Assembly (NCBI GenBank): GCA_026874595.1
Contig: CM049318.1
Location: 20,373,456 to 20,437,455, forward strand
Direction of reading: 5' to 3'
Length of the DNA: 64,000 bases
Origin: Sipunculus nudus
Taxonomy: Eukaryota > Annelida > Sipuncula > Golfingiida > Sipunculidae
This document shows positions 1-10,339 of this stretch, piece after piece. The translations under genes and the position numbers were made by a program. Under the pieces are notes generated by a model. That model was given only the letters and a program-made list of their open reading frames with translations, ran no database searches and was not told the origin of the DNA. Position 1 is the stretch's first letter; each line of letters begins with the position of its first letter.

Positions 1-154
1 TGTTAGTGGTCTATAGAAAATCATTGATACCAGATCTAAGGTATATGTACAACAAATGAGATGTGGTGTGCTCTGATTTAGTTACAATTTAGTCAAAGTT
101 TATAATCAAATGCACAGATAAATTTTCTACTGTCAGCTTTCTGTTTCATTTCAG

Positions 155-237
155 CTTTTCATTGGTGGGAATGATCCAAATGAAAAGCACCAGCACCCAG
201 TTCAAGCAGATCCTGTGCCAGTGAAGAAGAAAAAACT
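155..237 (+). CDS. Copy A gene, exon 2 (partial gene, unrecognised nuclear-type protein)
   Basis: The exon follows a TTTCATTTCAG acceptor and reads in phase 0, beginning LFIGGNDPNEKHQHPV and ending in a lysine run (VKKKK). It aligns with exon 2 of copy B at 24,506-24,594. The proposed donor is GTACTT after position 237; it is weak by consensus, but copy B has GTACTG at the same place. Lengths are 83 and 89 nt, so both exons end in phase 2 as the next exon requires despite a 6-nt length difference. The lysine-rich end could be a nuclear localisation signal (inference). Reading through the donor gives a stop at about position 296, so a shorter alternative product is possible. Confidence 0.55.
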
Positions 238-430
238 GTACTTAAATATAACTACTTTAATATCACTAGTTTACAAATCTGTCAAGGAAACATATTGAGC
301 TATCAGATTGACCTGTGAATTGTTAGGGCCTTATAATCAATTCAATTATCGTTTCTTTAGCTAAGGTTCACTCCTCAATTCACTCTTACTTAAGCAGTAA
401 ATTTCAGACTTTTTAAACACATTAAAACAT

Positions 431-682
431 TTTTACCAAAATGGATATTCGTAAATTCCAGCAAATACAAGTAAAATGTCGCTCTCCCTGATTGTCATAT
501 CCATATATGTTTAGAACTATTTGAGTGGAGTTGTCCACCAGCTAACTTTCAAAGTAGATTTAGAGCACATATGCTAATAAGAGCTTCAACATGGCAAACT
601 ATTCTGTTCAATTTCAGAGCTCACAAAGGACTTTGGGATGGTACATTAAAAAAAATTATTATCAAAATGAATTGATTCAGAG
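431..682 (+). pseudogene. Decayed counterpart of exon 3 in copy A
   Basis: This segment aligns with the intact 246-nt exon of copy B at 26,028-26,273; shared text includes the stretch around AGAGCACATATGCT and the end near a CAGAG|GTAAAT donor. Here the reading frame hits stops soon after the start (after CGC TCT CCC) and carries indels, and the acceptor AG seen in B is replaced by ...AAAACAT. The exon length in B is a multiple of three, so skipping it in A would keep exons 2 and 1,231-1,314 in frame. Copy A therefore either encodes a shorter protein or is itself a decaying gene. Confidence 0.6.
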
Positions 683-1230
683 GTAAATAATTGCGTACAA
701 TAATCAAGGGCTCTCAGTTCTATGCATCGATTCTTCAATGCATTGTTACACCCTTACTAAGAGACATAGGGGAATTTCATAGGATGAACAAACAAAAAAT
801 CTGTTTAATCTGAATTGAATCTGGTATTCTGAATCCGTTAATTGTTGTGGCCTCTTGGGTACTGGGTGAAAGTTGAAGATCCTGGATGGAAGCAGCAAAG
901 TCCCAGAGAGGGTGGACACATGTGAATTCATCATTCAATGTATTGGTTATTCGCATATTGCAGTGCTGTATTGTGGATTTGTTCATCTCATGATTTGCCT
1001 GTGAATACAAGCCCAACTTTTAAATTTGTTCATAGAAATGGGGATTCACACTAAAACAACATTGAATCTACAAGCTGTATGATCAAGTTACAACCATTAG
1101 TTACCAGTCTTGTAGTCTTCATAATATATTCATCAAATACATAACAGATCTTTCTTATATGGTATAGACATTTGTCTTTGTATCTTCTGCTCTTTGTATT
1201 TTAAAATGTACCCATTTTGTTCATCCACAG

Positions 1231-1314
1231 AGACCAGGAGATCAAGAATATAGCCGAGAATAGTTACGTGAAGATCAAACCCCGGCCAACAGAACCAGTA
1301 ACTGTACCCATGAG
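1231..1314 (+). CDS. Copy A gene, 84-nt exon
   Basis: The exon is bounded by TTCATCCACAG and GAG|GTAACA. In the only open phase it reads DQEIKNIAENSYVKIKP followed by RPTEPVTVPM, using one base from the previous codon and giving two to the next. The 84-nt exon at 27,605-27,688 in copy B has the same boundaries. Over the first 20 codons the differences I see are all synonymous (GCC/GCT, TAC/TAT, CCC/CCA, CGG/AGG), a hint of purifying selection, while the last few residues differ. I do not recognise the domain. Confidence 0.7.
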
Positions 1315-2438
1315 GTAACAATTATTTTTATATACACCTGTATTAGCCTGGATCTGCACTTAACTTGTAACTAAATTTGACTATACTAAAATGGTTAACT
1401 CATTCAAGTCTTGCAGTAGTGTGCTTTGCATCCATGCTATGCTTCGCTGTACAAATGCCTGAACCATTTAATCTACAAAATTTTGCTGTCCACAACCATT
1501 TTTTATACAAACCTTGCCTGTACACAATGGGAACTGGTTCACTGTGATAGGAACTGGTTTACTATAAACCAGATTAAAGTAAACCAAACTACATAAGGCC
1601 ACATTTGAAGCAGACTGCAGCAAACCAAATGATGCTGGTTAATGGCCGTGTGTGAATACAGTTGTCTGATTCACAATCTGAATTATTTACTAGTGCAGCT
1701 AAGTGTTGTAGGACTCAGTCCACTTTGTTAGAGACTCCAACTTGAACTCGGGGGGTCCTGGATTCATATGTGGAGGCAAGTAATTGAGGCATCAGGCCAA
1801 GTAAGGACTCGGGGTCAAAATGACTTGGACTCGATGAAGGCAGACTTGGACTTGAGCCTCAAGGTCTCAGACTAGGACTTGGACTCAAGTAGCCTGGACC
1901 AGTCATATTATGGTGTGTGCAGTACCTGTCAGTATGTCTGTCTGATAACATTTTATGTTGCTTCAAAGTTGCATCATCAAAATACTTTTAAATTTGGCTG
2001 ACCATGATTAACCTTGGACTCTGTGATGGACTAACATACAATGTCTGTAACGTGGTATCTCTGGAATCACAGCAGCTAGCTACATCAAGTTTTATAGTCA
2101 TATTGATCTTGTGACTGTTATGTATATACACAGATAAGCTGGTTGCACTACTAGTAGATGTTGTAAATATGTAAATTTTGCACAGAGTGAACACACAGCA
2201 GCACAGTCTCTTTTTGAATATGCCTCTTGGTATGATACATACCGTAACTATCAGACCATCAGTCTAATTATAACTGTCCAGTCTGAAAGTCCAGATAGTT
2301 TCTGCTGGAACTCCCTGGAAACTAAAAATTAGGTCATTTTTGTCTATATTTATGTGCTATGGCCTCTAATAATGTGTCAAATTCAACAGAACATCCTTGG
2401 CTGTTAGTTTATTATTAACATTTAACTGCTTTTTTCAG

Positions 2439-2934
2439 AGTTGTGGGATTCATACAAAAACAATGGAAGGCACCAGAGTCGTCAGGCAGTTCCAATGATG
2501 GAGATGGTTCTTCAGGTGTGCCCGAGACACTGAGCGGCAGAACTGTAGAGGAAACTGGTCAAGGAGAGAGTGTAGAGACTGGGGCTAGCAGAGTGTCAGA
2601 TCAAAGTGAACAAGTGGAGGTTCCATCAAACTTAAATGAAATCCGACCAGAACACGTTAAGTCCACAGCATTAAGTTTATCATGTCTATCTCAGACACTT
2701 CACAGCAGAGCACCAAATGAGCCTGTTGAAAATGAAAGTATTGACATGGTAATTAGCAGAGTGTCAGGCAAAACCCATCAAGAGGAGGTTGTATCAAATT
2801 ACATTAAAATGGAAACAGAATCTGAAAAGTGCGCGACTTTACCAAGTGTATCTGATGTGAAGCAAATGACAGACCATGTGTCACTTGAAATTCCCCACAA
2901 AACAGATGAAGGATCTGTTATGAACCAAGAGAAG
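2439..2934 (+). CDS. Copy A gene, Ser/Glu-rich exon with internal repeat
   Basis: A pyrimidine tract ending TTTTTTCAG precedes the exon and GAAG|GTTAGT ends it. The 496 nt give one base completing an Arg codon (AG|A) plus 165 codons, ending in phase 0. The protein is Ser-, Glu- and Val-rich, probably disordered, and opens VVGFIQKQWKAPESSGSSND. It holds two related stretches, each starting SRVS and each leading to an I(R/K)xE motif (IRPE, then IKME). The second matches the SUMO consensus psi-K-x-E; in the first, copy A has Arg where copy B has Lys. The counterpart in B is 31,411-31,882, eight codons shorter. Function unknown. Confidence 0.7.
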
Positions 2935-3022
2935 GTTAGTTATGCATTTTGGCACCAGGCATATAGTGTAAGTTTAGAGGGACCAGTATGGTTATGCTAA
3001 GGGGAGTCTTAGGGGACTCCAT

Positions 3023-4624
3023 TTTTAGCTCAGCTGACCATAAGTCAACTGAGCTATAGTCGTTGTCAGTCATCCATCGTTTGTCTCCAATCGTTAAACT
3101 GGCACATTTTGAAACTGTAAGACCTACAAATCCAAAATTTGGCATGCTGTTAGCTGTCTTCAAGATCTCCTACCAAACCAAAAACTGGGTCACTGTGACT
3201 GTGTTCCTTCGAGAAATTAAGGAAAAACCTCAATTTTCCATTAAAACCCATTATCACAGCGACTGACTTATATCAAAACCACTCATCCAATGTTCTTCCT
3301 ATTTACCATAAATATTCCCTTATATTCTTTCAATGTATAAGCCAGAAATTAAGTCAGTATTACTTAATTTATAAAAGTTATGGGCCCAAATATAATACAG
3401 TTTGTAAAAATCAGGAAAGGTATTTACTAACTTGAAATGAGAAGTGTTAAAGCTAGAGACTATTTTTCAGGTATATAAATTCATTTAATCAAGATTAAAT
3501 TGTATACCCCAAATTAGATCTGAATTGTGTAAATTTTTTAAGTTATTTATATTAATATACAATCAGTACCTTAAATTTTGAACATGGCACTATTTTTTTA
3601 TTAAGTATATTAGATTTAATTTTCACAGCAGACACACATAAGTTATTAATCTGTTAAATTCTGAAATTTGAAAATAAAAGCTAAAAAAATAGGCTAGTTA
3701 TTGAAGTTTTTTTCAGAGGCTCTATTGTATTCATTTGCATCTCCAGGACGCCCTGCTGGGTAACCTTATTAGTGATGCAACACTGGTCCAGAACCCCTGC
3801 TGTCACAGGTGTACAGTTATTCTCTTGAATTTATAAACTTGAAAAAAAATTGGTGTAACAAAAAATTGAGGATCTAGTATTTGTTCATTGTTCTCCTGCT
3901 TCAGTGGAATTGTAATTAAAGTGATCTGCTTTGTTTTTCCATCTATTTTTTTTAAATGGTGAATAATTATGAATAAACTTTTTTTCATTCAAGCATTGTT
4001 GAATTAAATTTTATATCCTGTATGTTTATGCAAAGGTGTTTTAACTCCCACCATTGCCCCCCCCCCCCCTTGCCATAGGGTCCTTACATCTGAGCACTGG
4101 GGACAATAGTTTTATTGCAACTGCATAAAATTTATTAAATAAAGAAAAAATATGCTGAGTTATAGAGGTGATTTAACTCCCTTCATTATCAACCACCCCC
4201 TCCCCCCCCCCCTAGCACCACGCACACCATCAAGTCCTTCCACCTGTAGACTGGGAACTTTATTGCAACTGTTCACATTTTATAAAATTGAAAAAAATGG
4301 TTAAATTAAAAAAAAGATCTAACTGAACAAATGTGTAAACTGCTGAATTGGCAATTTTCAGCTCATCAAAAAGCCAACCAAAGACAATGGTAATAGTATA
4401 GATCTTATATTCACAAACTACCTACATGCTTCAGTTTCATCATTTGGGAACATATGGTCAGATCACAAAATATTATTTGCAACAATATCTTCAATCTGTA
4501 TATCAACCATCCATGGCCAATGTTACCTCTTCCTCTCAGACTTTATCTCCATTTGATATTATTTTAGATTTTTAACTTCAAGGTCAACTTCAGCTGAGCA
4601 CAGTGATCCATGGGTCCCTGGTTT
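3023..4624 (+). mobile_element. AGCTCAGCTGA-family element E1, about 1.6 kb
   Basis: The element opens with TTTTTAGCTCAGCTGA, whose first ~35 bases fold into a hairpin (AGCTCAG...CTGAGCT), and closes with CAGCTGAGC plus the half-palindromic GATCCATGGGTC and CCTGGTTT. Its body matches elements at 24,728, 29,340 and 31,986. Near the 3' end (4,370-4,560) a stretch translates to a remnant of a LINE endonuclease C-terminus (IDLIFTN...WSDHKILFA), so the 3' part derives from a non-LTR retrotransposon. Two poly-C runs lie at about 4,062 and 4,197. Non-autonomous. Confidence 0.6.
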
Positions 4625-5990
4625 TCCACCTCCTATGTCCCCCATTTTTGTGCACTGTCTTAAGGTGTATTATGATACCTATTTATTGTGCATCTACTGT
4701 CCATTAACTTTAGTGTCACTCTAATAACTTGATAGAGTTTCATGGATTTTATTGGAAGTCACCATAATTACTTACTAACAGATTATCTCACCTGAATTTG
4801 ATTGTAGACAAAATCATGCATATTTATTAATGCCAACAGTCACCAGCCTTAGTTATGATGTCAACGCAATAACTTAATCGGAATATCAGTGGTTTGAAAC
4901 TCAAAAGAAATATTAAGCAATATAATACCTCTTATAAATGCTATTCCCTGCAAAATCAACGCAGAATAATTTAGGTCAGAGATCACAATATAGATGACCT
5001 GCATATTGTGCACACTTCCGGTGATCTTGTTTATATGCCTGCCCTATGGAAAGGTTGAATTATGGCATGGCCAATCAAGTGTCTCACCTAAGTTAAATTC
5101 TTGGCAAATCTGCACATATTTTTAGGTCAAGAAAAATCATATCTGCAAACACCAGATTTCCCTCAGAGGCTGGAAACTTGATAAAACATACATTCTCAGA
5201 TAAATCTGTCAGAAAAATACATCAGAACCTCCCAATTACAGACACCACACTTTTGCCCATAAAACAGATGTGGATGCATTAAAGAGACATCCTTGTATAT
5301 TACATGCTCAAATGAATGCTGTATTTAAGCTGGTAAATTCATTTATGTATTACCAGTAATGGGCAACAAGTGTAAATTCCATCAGCACATCATCATACTT
5401 TTCCTGTATTAATGAAAGCCCTAAGAGTAAAGATTACAGACTATCAGAATTTAATTAATTTAGTTGTGTATTATGCAATGCATAGAGAAAATTATACTGG
5501 CAGTGTATCTGTCTATCTTCTATCTATCTATATACACCTAAAATTGCCCAGTCTGTTTGTCCCAGCAAACCCACAGAAATGACAGTGGGCCAGTTTTAAT
5601 ATCAGCACCGCTTACATGCCCTAACAGAATGCACACCAGTTTGCCCCTTCCAATTGCACACAGTTGAATTCCTGGCAGCATCACATCACAGGCCTGTCGC
5701 ACAACACTGCTCTCCACCTCGCCATTGCTGACTTTCACCTTGGCCAATTACCACAAAGACATAAATAATTGTTTCTGTATCAACAACCAGACATTGCTAG
5801 CTTACAGGTCTGTGGAGTTCCCTACCTTACGGCTCTGGGGACACACTACACAGCAATATACCCTTCCTCTGCATCGGGACCCAACAGGTCCCCATTTTCT
5901 AGTCATATTTAGATTTATCTGTGTTCATGTACAGTTATATGTCTCTCCCTGTATACTCTTGATACTCGTGATTGCATAAATAATAAAGTT
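4625..5990. other. Non-coding stretch with a dispersed repeat
   Basis: No convincing gene. About 4,655-5,100 resembles 61,130-61,330 (shared phrases such as TTAACTTTTAGTGTCAC and the CACCATAA...ACTAAC region), so it is a third dispersed repeat family. A short CTAT run lies near 5,515. The open frames at 5,538-5,747 (minus) and 5,725-5,979 (plus) have no recognisable domain. Confidence 0.4.
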
Positions 5991-6013
5991 GTGCTGATGG
6001 ATTATCATTGCAG

Positions 6014-6240
6014 TGAGGCAGACGAAGAAGGTCAGCGTGCTGACAGCACAGCTTCCTGGGGTACCTGAGATTTAATGATGAAGTACCTGTATCCAAGATA
6101 TGGAGAAGAGAGCTCATGGTCCTCTGAAACAAACATTCATGGGTTAGCTGTTGTTCCAGGTTCTTAACATGGAGAGACTGTTGCTCCAACAGTTGTGCAT
6201 AAATTGTACATTAGATGTGTGACAAATACTCAGTAACTGT
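6014..6240 (+). other. Conserved block with splice acceptor: candidate terminal exon/3' UTR of copy A
   Basis: The block starts after ATCATTGCAG and matches 37,264-37,505 in copy B, including the acceptor. The upstream coding exon ends in phase 0, so joining here gives an immediate TGA stop in both copies, with the remainder as 3' UTR. This fits but is not proof; an intermediate exon could exist. Other frames give short peptides that differ between the copies. Confidence 0.3.
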
Positions 6241-6775
6241 ACTGAGAGCATATCAGGGAACGTAATACTTTGAAATTTTCACCTTTTCAATGCAAAGGCA
6301 TTAATGCAGGTTTGCCTATTTGCAGAAAATATTGCCTTTCCGCTAAAGATGCATCCTACAATCATATCAAACTTTTGGAGACTGGGGGAAAGTTGTTATC
6401 ACAACCCCAACACATGATAAGACAATATATAATGCAGCACATATAATATAATAGTCACCTTGGCAATTTTTTCCTGAATGTGAAATCATGTGATATTGAT
6501 GGATAATCTAGAAACCTTGCGTGCATGAGTTTGGGGATATCTGGGAATTCAGGAAGAGAGGGTTCTACCCTAAAAAATTATTCAACTTCAGAAAGAGATG
6601 AAGAATTTCAACTTAAAAAAAAATTGCAAAAAGGTGCTAGTAAAGGGGGGGGGTTCTTAAAAAACTGTTATGATCCACCCCTGATGAGAACAACAGTAAG
6701 GCCAATAAAAGTAAAAGGTATAGTTCTCAGGCACTGCACGCATCAATTTTAACCCCCCGCATCCAAAATTTTAAT

Positions 6776-7560
6776 TTTTAGCGAACCTGTGAGCTTATGT
6801 GATGGCGCAGCGTCGTCCGTCAGCCGTCCACCGTCCAGGGCTGGCTTTCGGCCGTCCATGGCTGTAAGTCGGAAACCCTCGGAGCTAGCAGCTCCAAATT
6901 ACATGTAAGAATTAGTCACATGTGAACCTTGGTGCCCTGGAGCTTATTATTGGGTATCTGCATTAATTTAGATATTATAGAGAAAAAGCTTAAAAACTTT
7001 TAAAAATCTTCTCCTCTGAAACTGTCCAGCCAAATTGTCCAATATTTCACAGAAATGATCCCTGGAACAATCTCTCTCAAGTCTGTTCGAATGGTTCCAG
7101 TTTGGAGATTTTTGGCGGAGTTACAGGAGGTTGAACTTAGTTATTTGTCCAAAAAAGCACACTAAAATTAAAATCTCAGAAACGGATAGAGCTATAATCA
7201 CCAAAGTTTAAACCAATGTTTGTCACATATGTCATATCTGATTTTGAGGTATTGGTGGCGCCACCTACATTGATGTGTTTTTTACAAGCCAAAATGTAAT
7301 TTTAAACTCTTATAGCTTATACACTGATTTATGATGAAACTGTTAAGCTGATTGGTTTGAACTTTACAAGAATTATTCTATGGTAGGGTTATGCCAGTTT
7401 TATAAGAATAGATTGGGTAAATACAGTTTTAAGAAAGCATTGTAGCCAATTGAAAAAGGCTTTCTGTATTTGAAAACAGATTTGACAATATGCTGAGTTT
7501 CAGCAGCCAAGTCAAGAGGTCACTCAGTACAAACAGGTGGGGTCCAGACATCACAATGGC
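6776..7560 (+). mobile_element. Dispersed repeat family 2 (opens TTTTTAGCGAACCTGTGAGC)
   Basis: The 5' text recurs at 20,481, 21,536 and 34,607. Internal phrases, including a TTGTCACAT...GGTATTGGTGGCGCCACCTACAT block at about 7,220-7,275, recur near 20,910-20,970 and 35,560-35,640. No coding capacity was seen. The element runs directly into the tandem array that starts near 7,715. Confidence 0.55.
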
Positions 7561-7580
7561 AACTGACCTGGCTCTGGGTG

Positions 7581-7600
7581 GTGTCTAGACGTCTAGACAC
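7581..7600. repeat. Perfect 20-bp palindrome
   Basis: GTGTCTAGACGTCTAGACAC reads the same on both strands. It is followed by two imperfect half copies (GTCTAGATGTCTGGACAC). Confidence 0.9.
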
Positions 7601-7714
7601 AGCGTCTAGATGTCTGGACACAATGTTTAGATGCAGAATTCCCAGATTATTGGAACTATATCTTTCAACTGTTTGAAAAGACTTGGTTTGCATTTTAAGC
7701 GAATTGGGTTTATC

Positions 7715-9047
7715 ATCAGGTTACATGTGAACTGCTGCACCCTCATTTTTTGTTGACCTCTGACCTTTCCTTGCTGCCCAGCATCCATTTGTGTGTCTGT
7801 TTCCACACATAAACCCACATATCTCGGGAACCGTTTGACCGATCAGGCTAAAAATTTTCGAAAAAAAGTAGCCCTTTAATAGCTTTATAACATACACTAA
7901 AAATGGTGGCGCCACCTGCAACCATTTATGCACAGCATCCATTTGTTCATCTGCCGTGGGATAATATCACTCATATCTCAGCAGTGGTTTGACTTATCCA
8001 CCTGAAATTTTGCAGGTTTATACATACTGGACAGCTTTCTCGATTTTATGACAGGTGGCGCCACCTACATTCAGGTTTACACTGCAGACATCCAAGCTCA
8101 TATCTCAGGAACTGTTTGACCGATTGTGCCAAAATTTTGCATGTGTATAGATCTCACATAGCTCTTCATTATATGCAAAACTGGTGGCACCATCTGCAAC
8201 CATTTTTGCACAGCATCCATCGGTTCATCTGCCTTGGCGTAAAATCACTCATATCTCTGCAGTGGTTTGACATATCTACCTGAAATTTTGCAAGTTTATA
8301 CATCCTGGAAAGCTTACTCTATTTTATGACAGGTGGTGCCACCTACATTCAGGTTTACTCTGCAGACATCCAAGCTCATATTCAGGGAACCGTTTGACCG
8401 ATTGGGCAAAAATTTTGCATGTGTATAGATCTCACATAGTTCTTCATTATATGCAAAATTTGTGGCGCCACCTGCAACCATTTTTGCACAGCATCCATTT
8501 GTTCATCTGCCTTGGGATAATATCACTCATATCTCAGCAGTGGTTTGACTTATCCACCTGAAATTTTGCAGGTTTATACATCCTGGACAGCTTTCTCGAT
8601 TTATGACAGGTGGCGCCACCTACATTAAGGTTTACTCTACAGACATCCAAGCTCATATCTCGGGAACTGTTTGACCGATTGGGCCAAAATTTTGCATGTG
8701 TATAGATCTCACATAGCTCTTCATCATAGGCAAATCTGGTGGCGCCACCTGCAACCATTTATGCACAGCGTCCATCTGTTCATCTGCCTTGGGATAAAAT
8801 CACTCATATCTCAGCAGTGGTCTGTCTAATCCACCTGTAATTTTGCAGGTTTATACATCCTGGACAATTTGCTCGATTTTATGACAGGTGGCACAACCTA
8901 CATTCACGTTTAAGCTGCAGACATCCATGCTAATATACAACACAGCTCACTCTATTCCCCTTGCCACTTAGTCCATGCCTTACTTCACCCGTCCCATTCT
9001 GATTTCTGCTGATACACATAGTCGCTTGTCGACTACCCATATTCTAG
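7715..9047 (+). repeat. GGTGGCGCCACC tandem array 1, period about 278 bp
   Basis: Equivalent palindromic positions fall at 7,905, 8,183, 8,461 and 8,738, a regular 277-278 bp period. Each unit carries two GGTGGCGCCACC-type palindromes, one followed by TGCAACCATTT and one by TACATTCAGG, spaced about 149 and 129 bp apart. The array ends with a fixed tail (TAGTCGCTTGTCGACTACCC) also found at the end of array 2 near 16,025. No reading frame is conserved across units. Confidence 0.85.
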
Positions 9048-9611
9048 TTTTAAAATGTCCTAGTCTGAAACTTGCAGGTCTGAAATGTCCATTTTGCTGA
9101 AATCATAATGACTAAGGTAGATATGCAGGACTTAAAAGGAACAGTATTAAATTTTAAAAATAAACCTCCATTCACACTCCCAAACTTTGCACAGGTTCGC
9201 ATTAGGCCTGTAGGCCTTGTTATTTTCAATAGAAACTTACCAATTATGAGCTCCAGCCACTCGGACATTTTTTTCAAGAAGAAAAAATAATACAATTATG
9301 AAAAGATTTCCTTGTTATGTAGTGCTATCACCTGTTTAGCAAAAAATGCTGTTATTATCATGCCTTTTCCTAATAATATGACATTTTTATCAAAACATAC
9401 AAAAAAAAGTTGCCTGCTTGTACTGATTTCTGAAAAAAGTGCCTGAGAACCAAACCTTTTTTTTTGCCTGAATATCCTTTCTTTTAAATATTGTGTTTGT
9501 AACATACAGGGACTTGTTGAAATATTGACTCCAGTAGGGACATTGCAACAATGTATTAATATTTTTTGGGTCATTCCATGGATATTGAATCTCAAGAATC
9601 GCCGTGAGCAC
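9048..9611. repeat. Dispersed repeat fragment, otherwise no gene
   Basis: About 9,048-9,175 (TTTTAAAATGTCCTAGTCTG...) is repeated at 21,836-21,949. The rest has no supported feature. A 171-codon minus-strand open frame (9,296-9,811) is not conserved in the duplicate. Confidence 0.5.
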
Positions 9612-10305
9612 TCATCAACAGTCAGGTTCTCAGATAGGGGCCTGATTAAGTAAAATCCAAATAGTGCACACCAGTTAACTGTTCTTGCAACCCATACTGG
9701 TTCTTCATTTTGAATTCCAGCTGTATGGGAATCTTGTGAGGGATTTGCATGCTGCATAGAATGAAGTCCACTTGTAAACCCATATTCATATAAGATAGCA
9801 AAAGTCCTCAATAATTCACATGTACTTGCTATCAGAGTTATAGCTGTACAGCTGTTTAATCATACATGCTTCAATTTTTTATGGTTAAGATCTCCTTTCA
9901 GGAAACAAGATACTGTTTCAATGGTGGGCACCTTGACCTATTGACATGTGTCCATTGATAGGTCCCCATGTCATAGTATATAAAGAGTGTGGCTTATATA
10001 TATGTAGTTGCCAAGTTAAAGGTACAATCCCACATTAAAAAAGAGGCTTTCATATGAACAGGCAGGAAAAGGTGACTTTTTGTGAACCTTCTCTGGTTGT
10101 TATTGTGAAGAGTATATCCCTTAAGACTTCTTTCAATACAATAAATATCAGATATCAACAGGAAAATGTTATCACAAGCTGGCAAAATTTGTTATAACAG
10201 GATTGGTCTTTATTTAAATAGGGAATGATTTCATTGAATAAGGTGAAAGTAATCATATATAATAAATATGATATTTAATTATTGTGCCTTCTGATTTTTT
10301 ACGAT
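9612..10305. other. Non-coding block conserved between the duplicates
   Basis: Matches 38,280-39,030 with shared landmarks: the GGCCTGATTAAG...AAAATCCAAA stretch, CATTGATAGGTCCCCAT, a TATATAAAGAGTGTGGCTT stretch, and GGATTGGTCTTTATTTAAAT. Homology stops near 10,310, where copy A carries the transposase-like block. It includes TATA-like and AATAAA-like sequences, so it could be 3' flanking or intergenic. Function not determinable. Confidence 0.6.
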
Positions 10306-10339
10306 TTTATTTGTCTTGCATAAGGTTTGAAGTAAATTA

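Noticed and set aside
7715-9047. Regular repeats considered as a CRISPR-like array
   Set aside because: The ~278-bp period, whole-unit homology and absence of short unique spacers fit a tandem satellite in a eukaryote.
9296-9811. 171-codon minus-strand open frame
   Set aside because: Not preserved in the homologous block of copy B (38,280 onward), no domain, and partly in repeat sequence.
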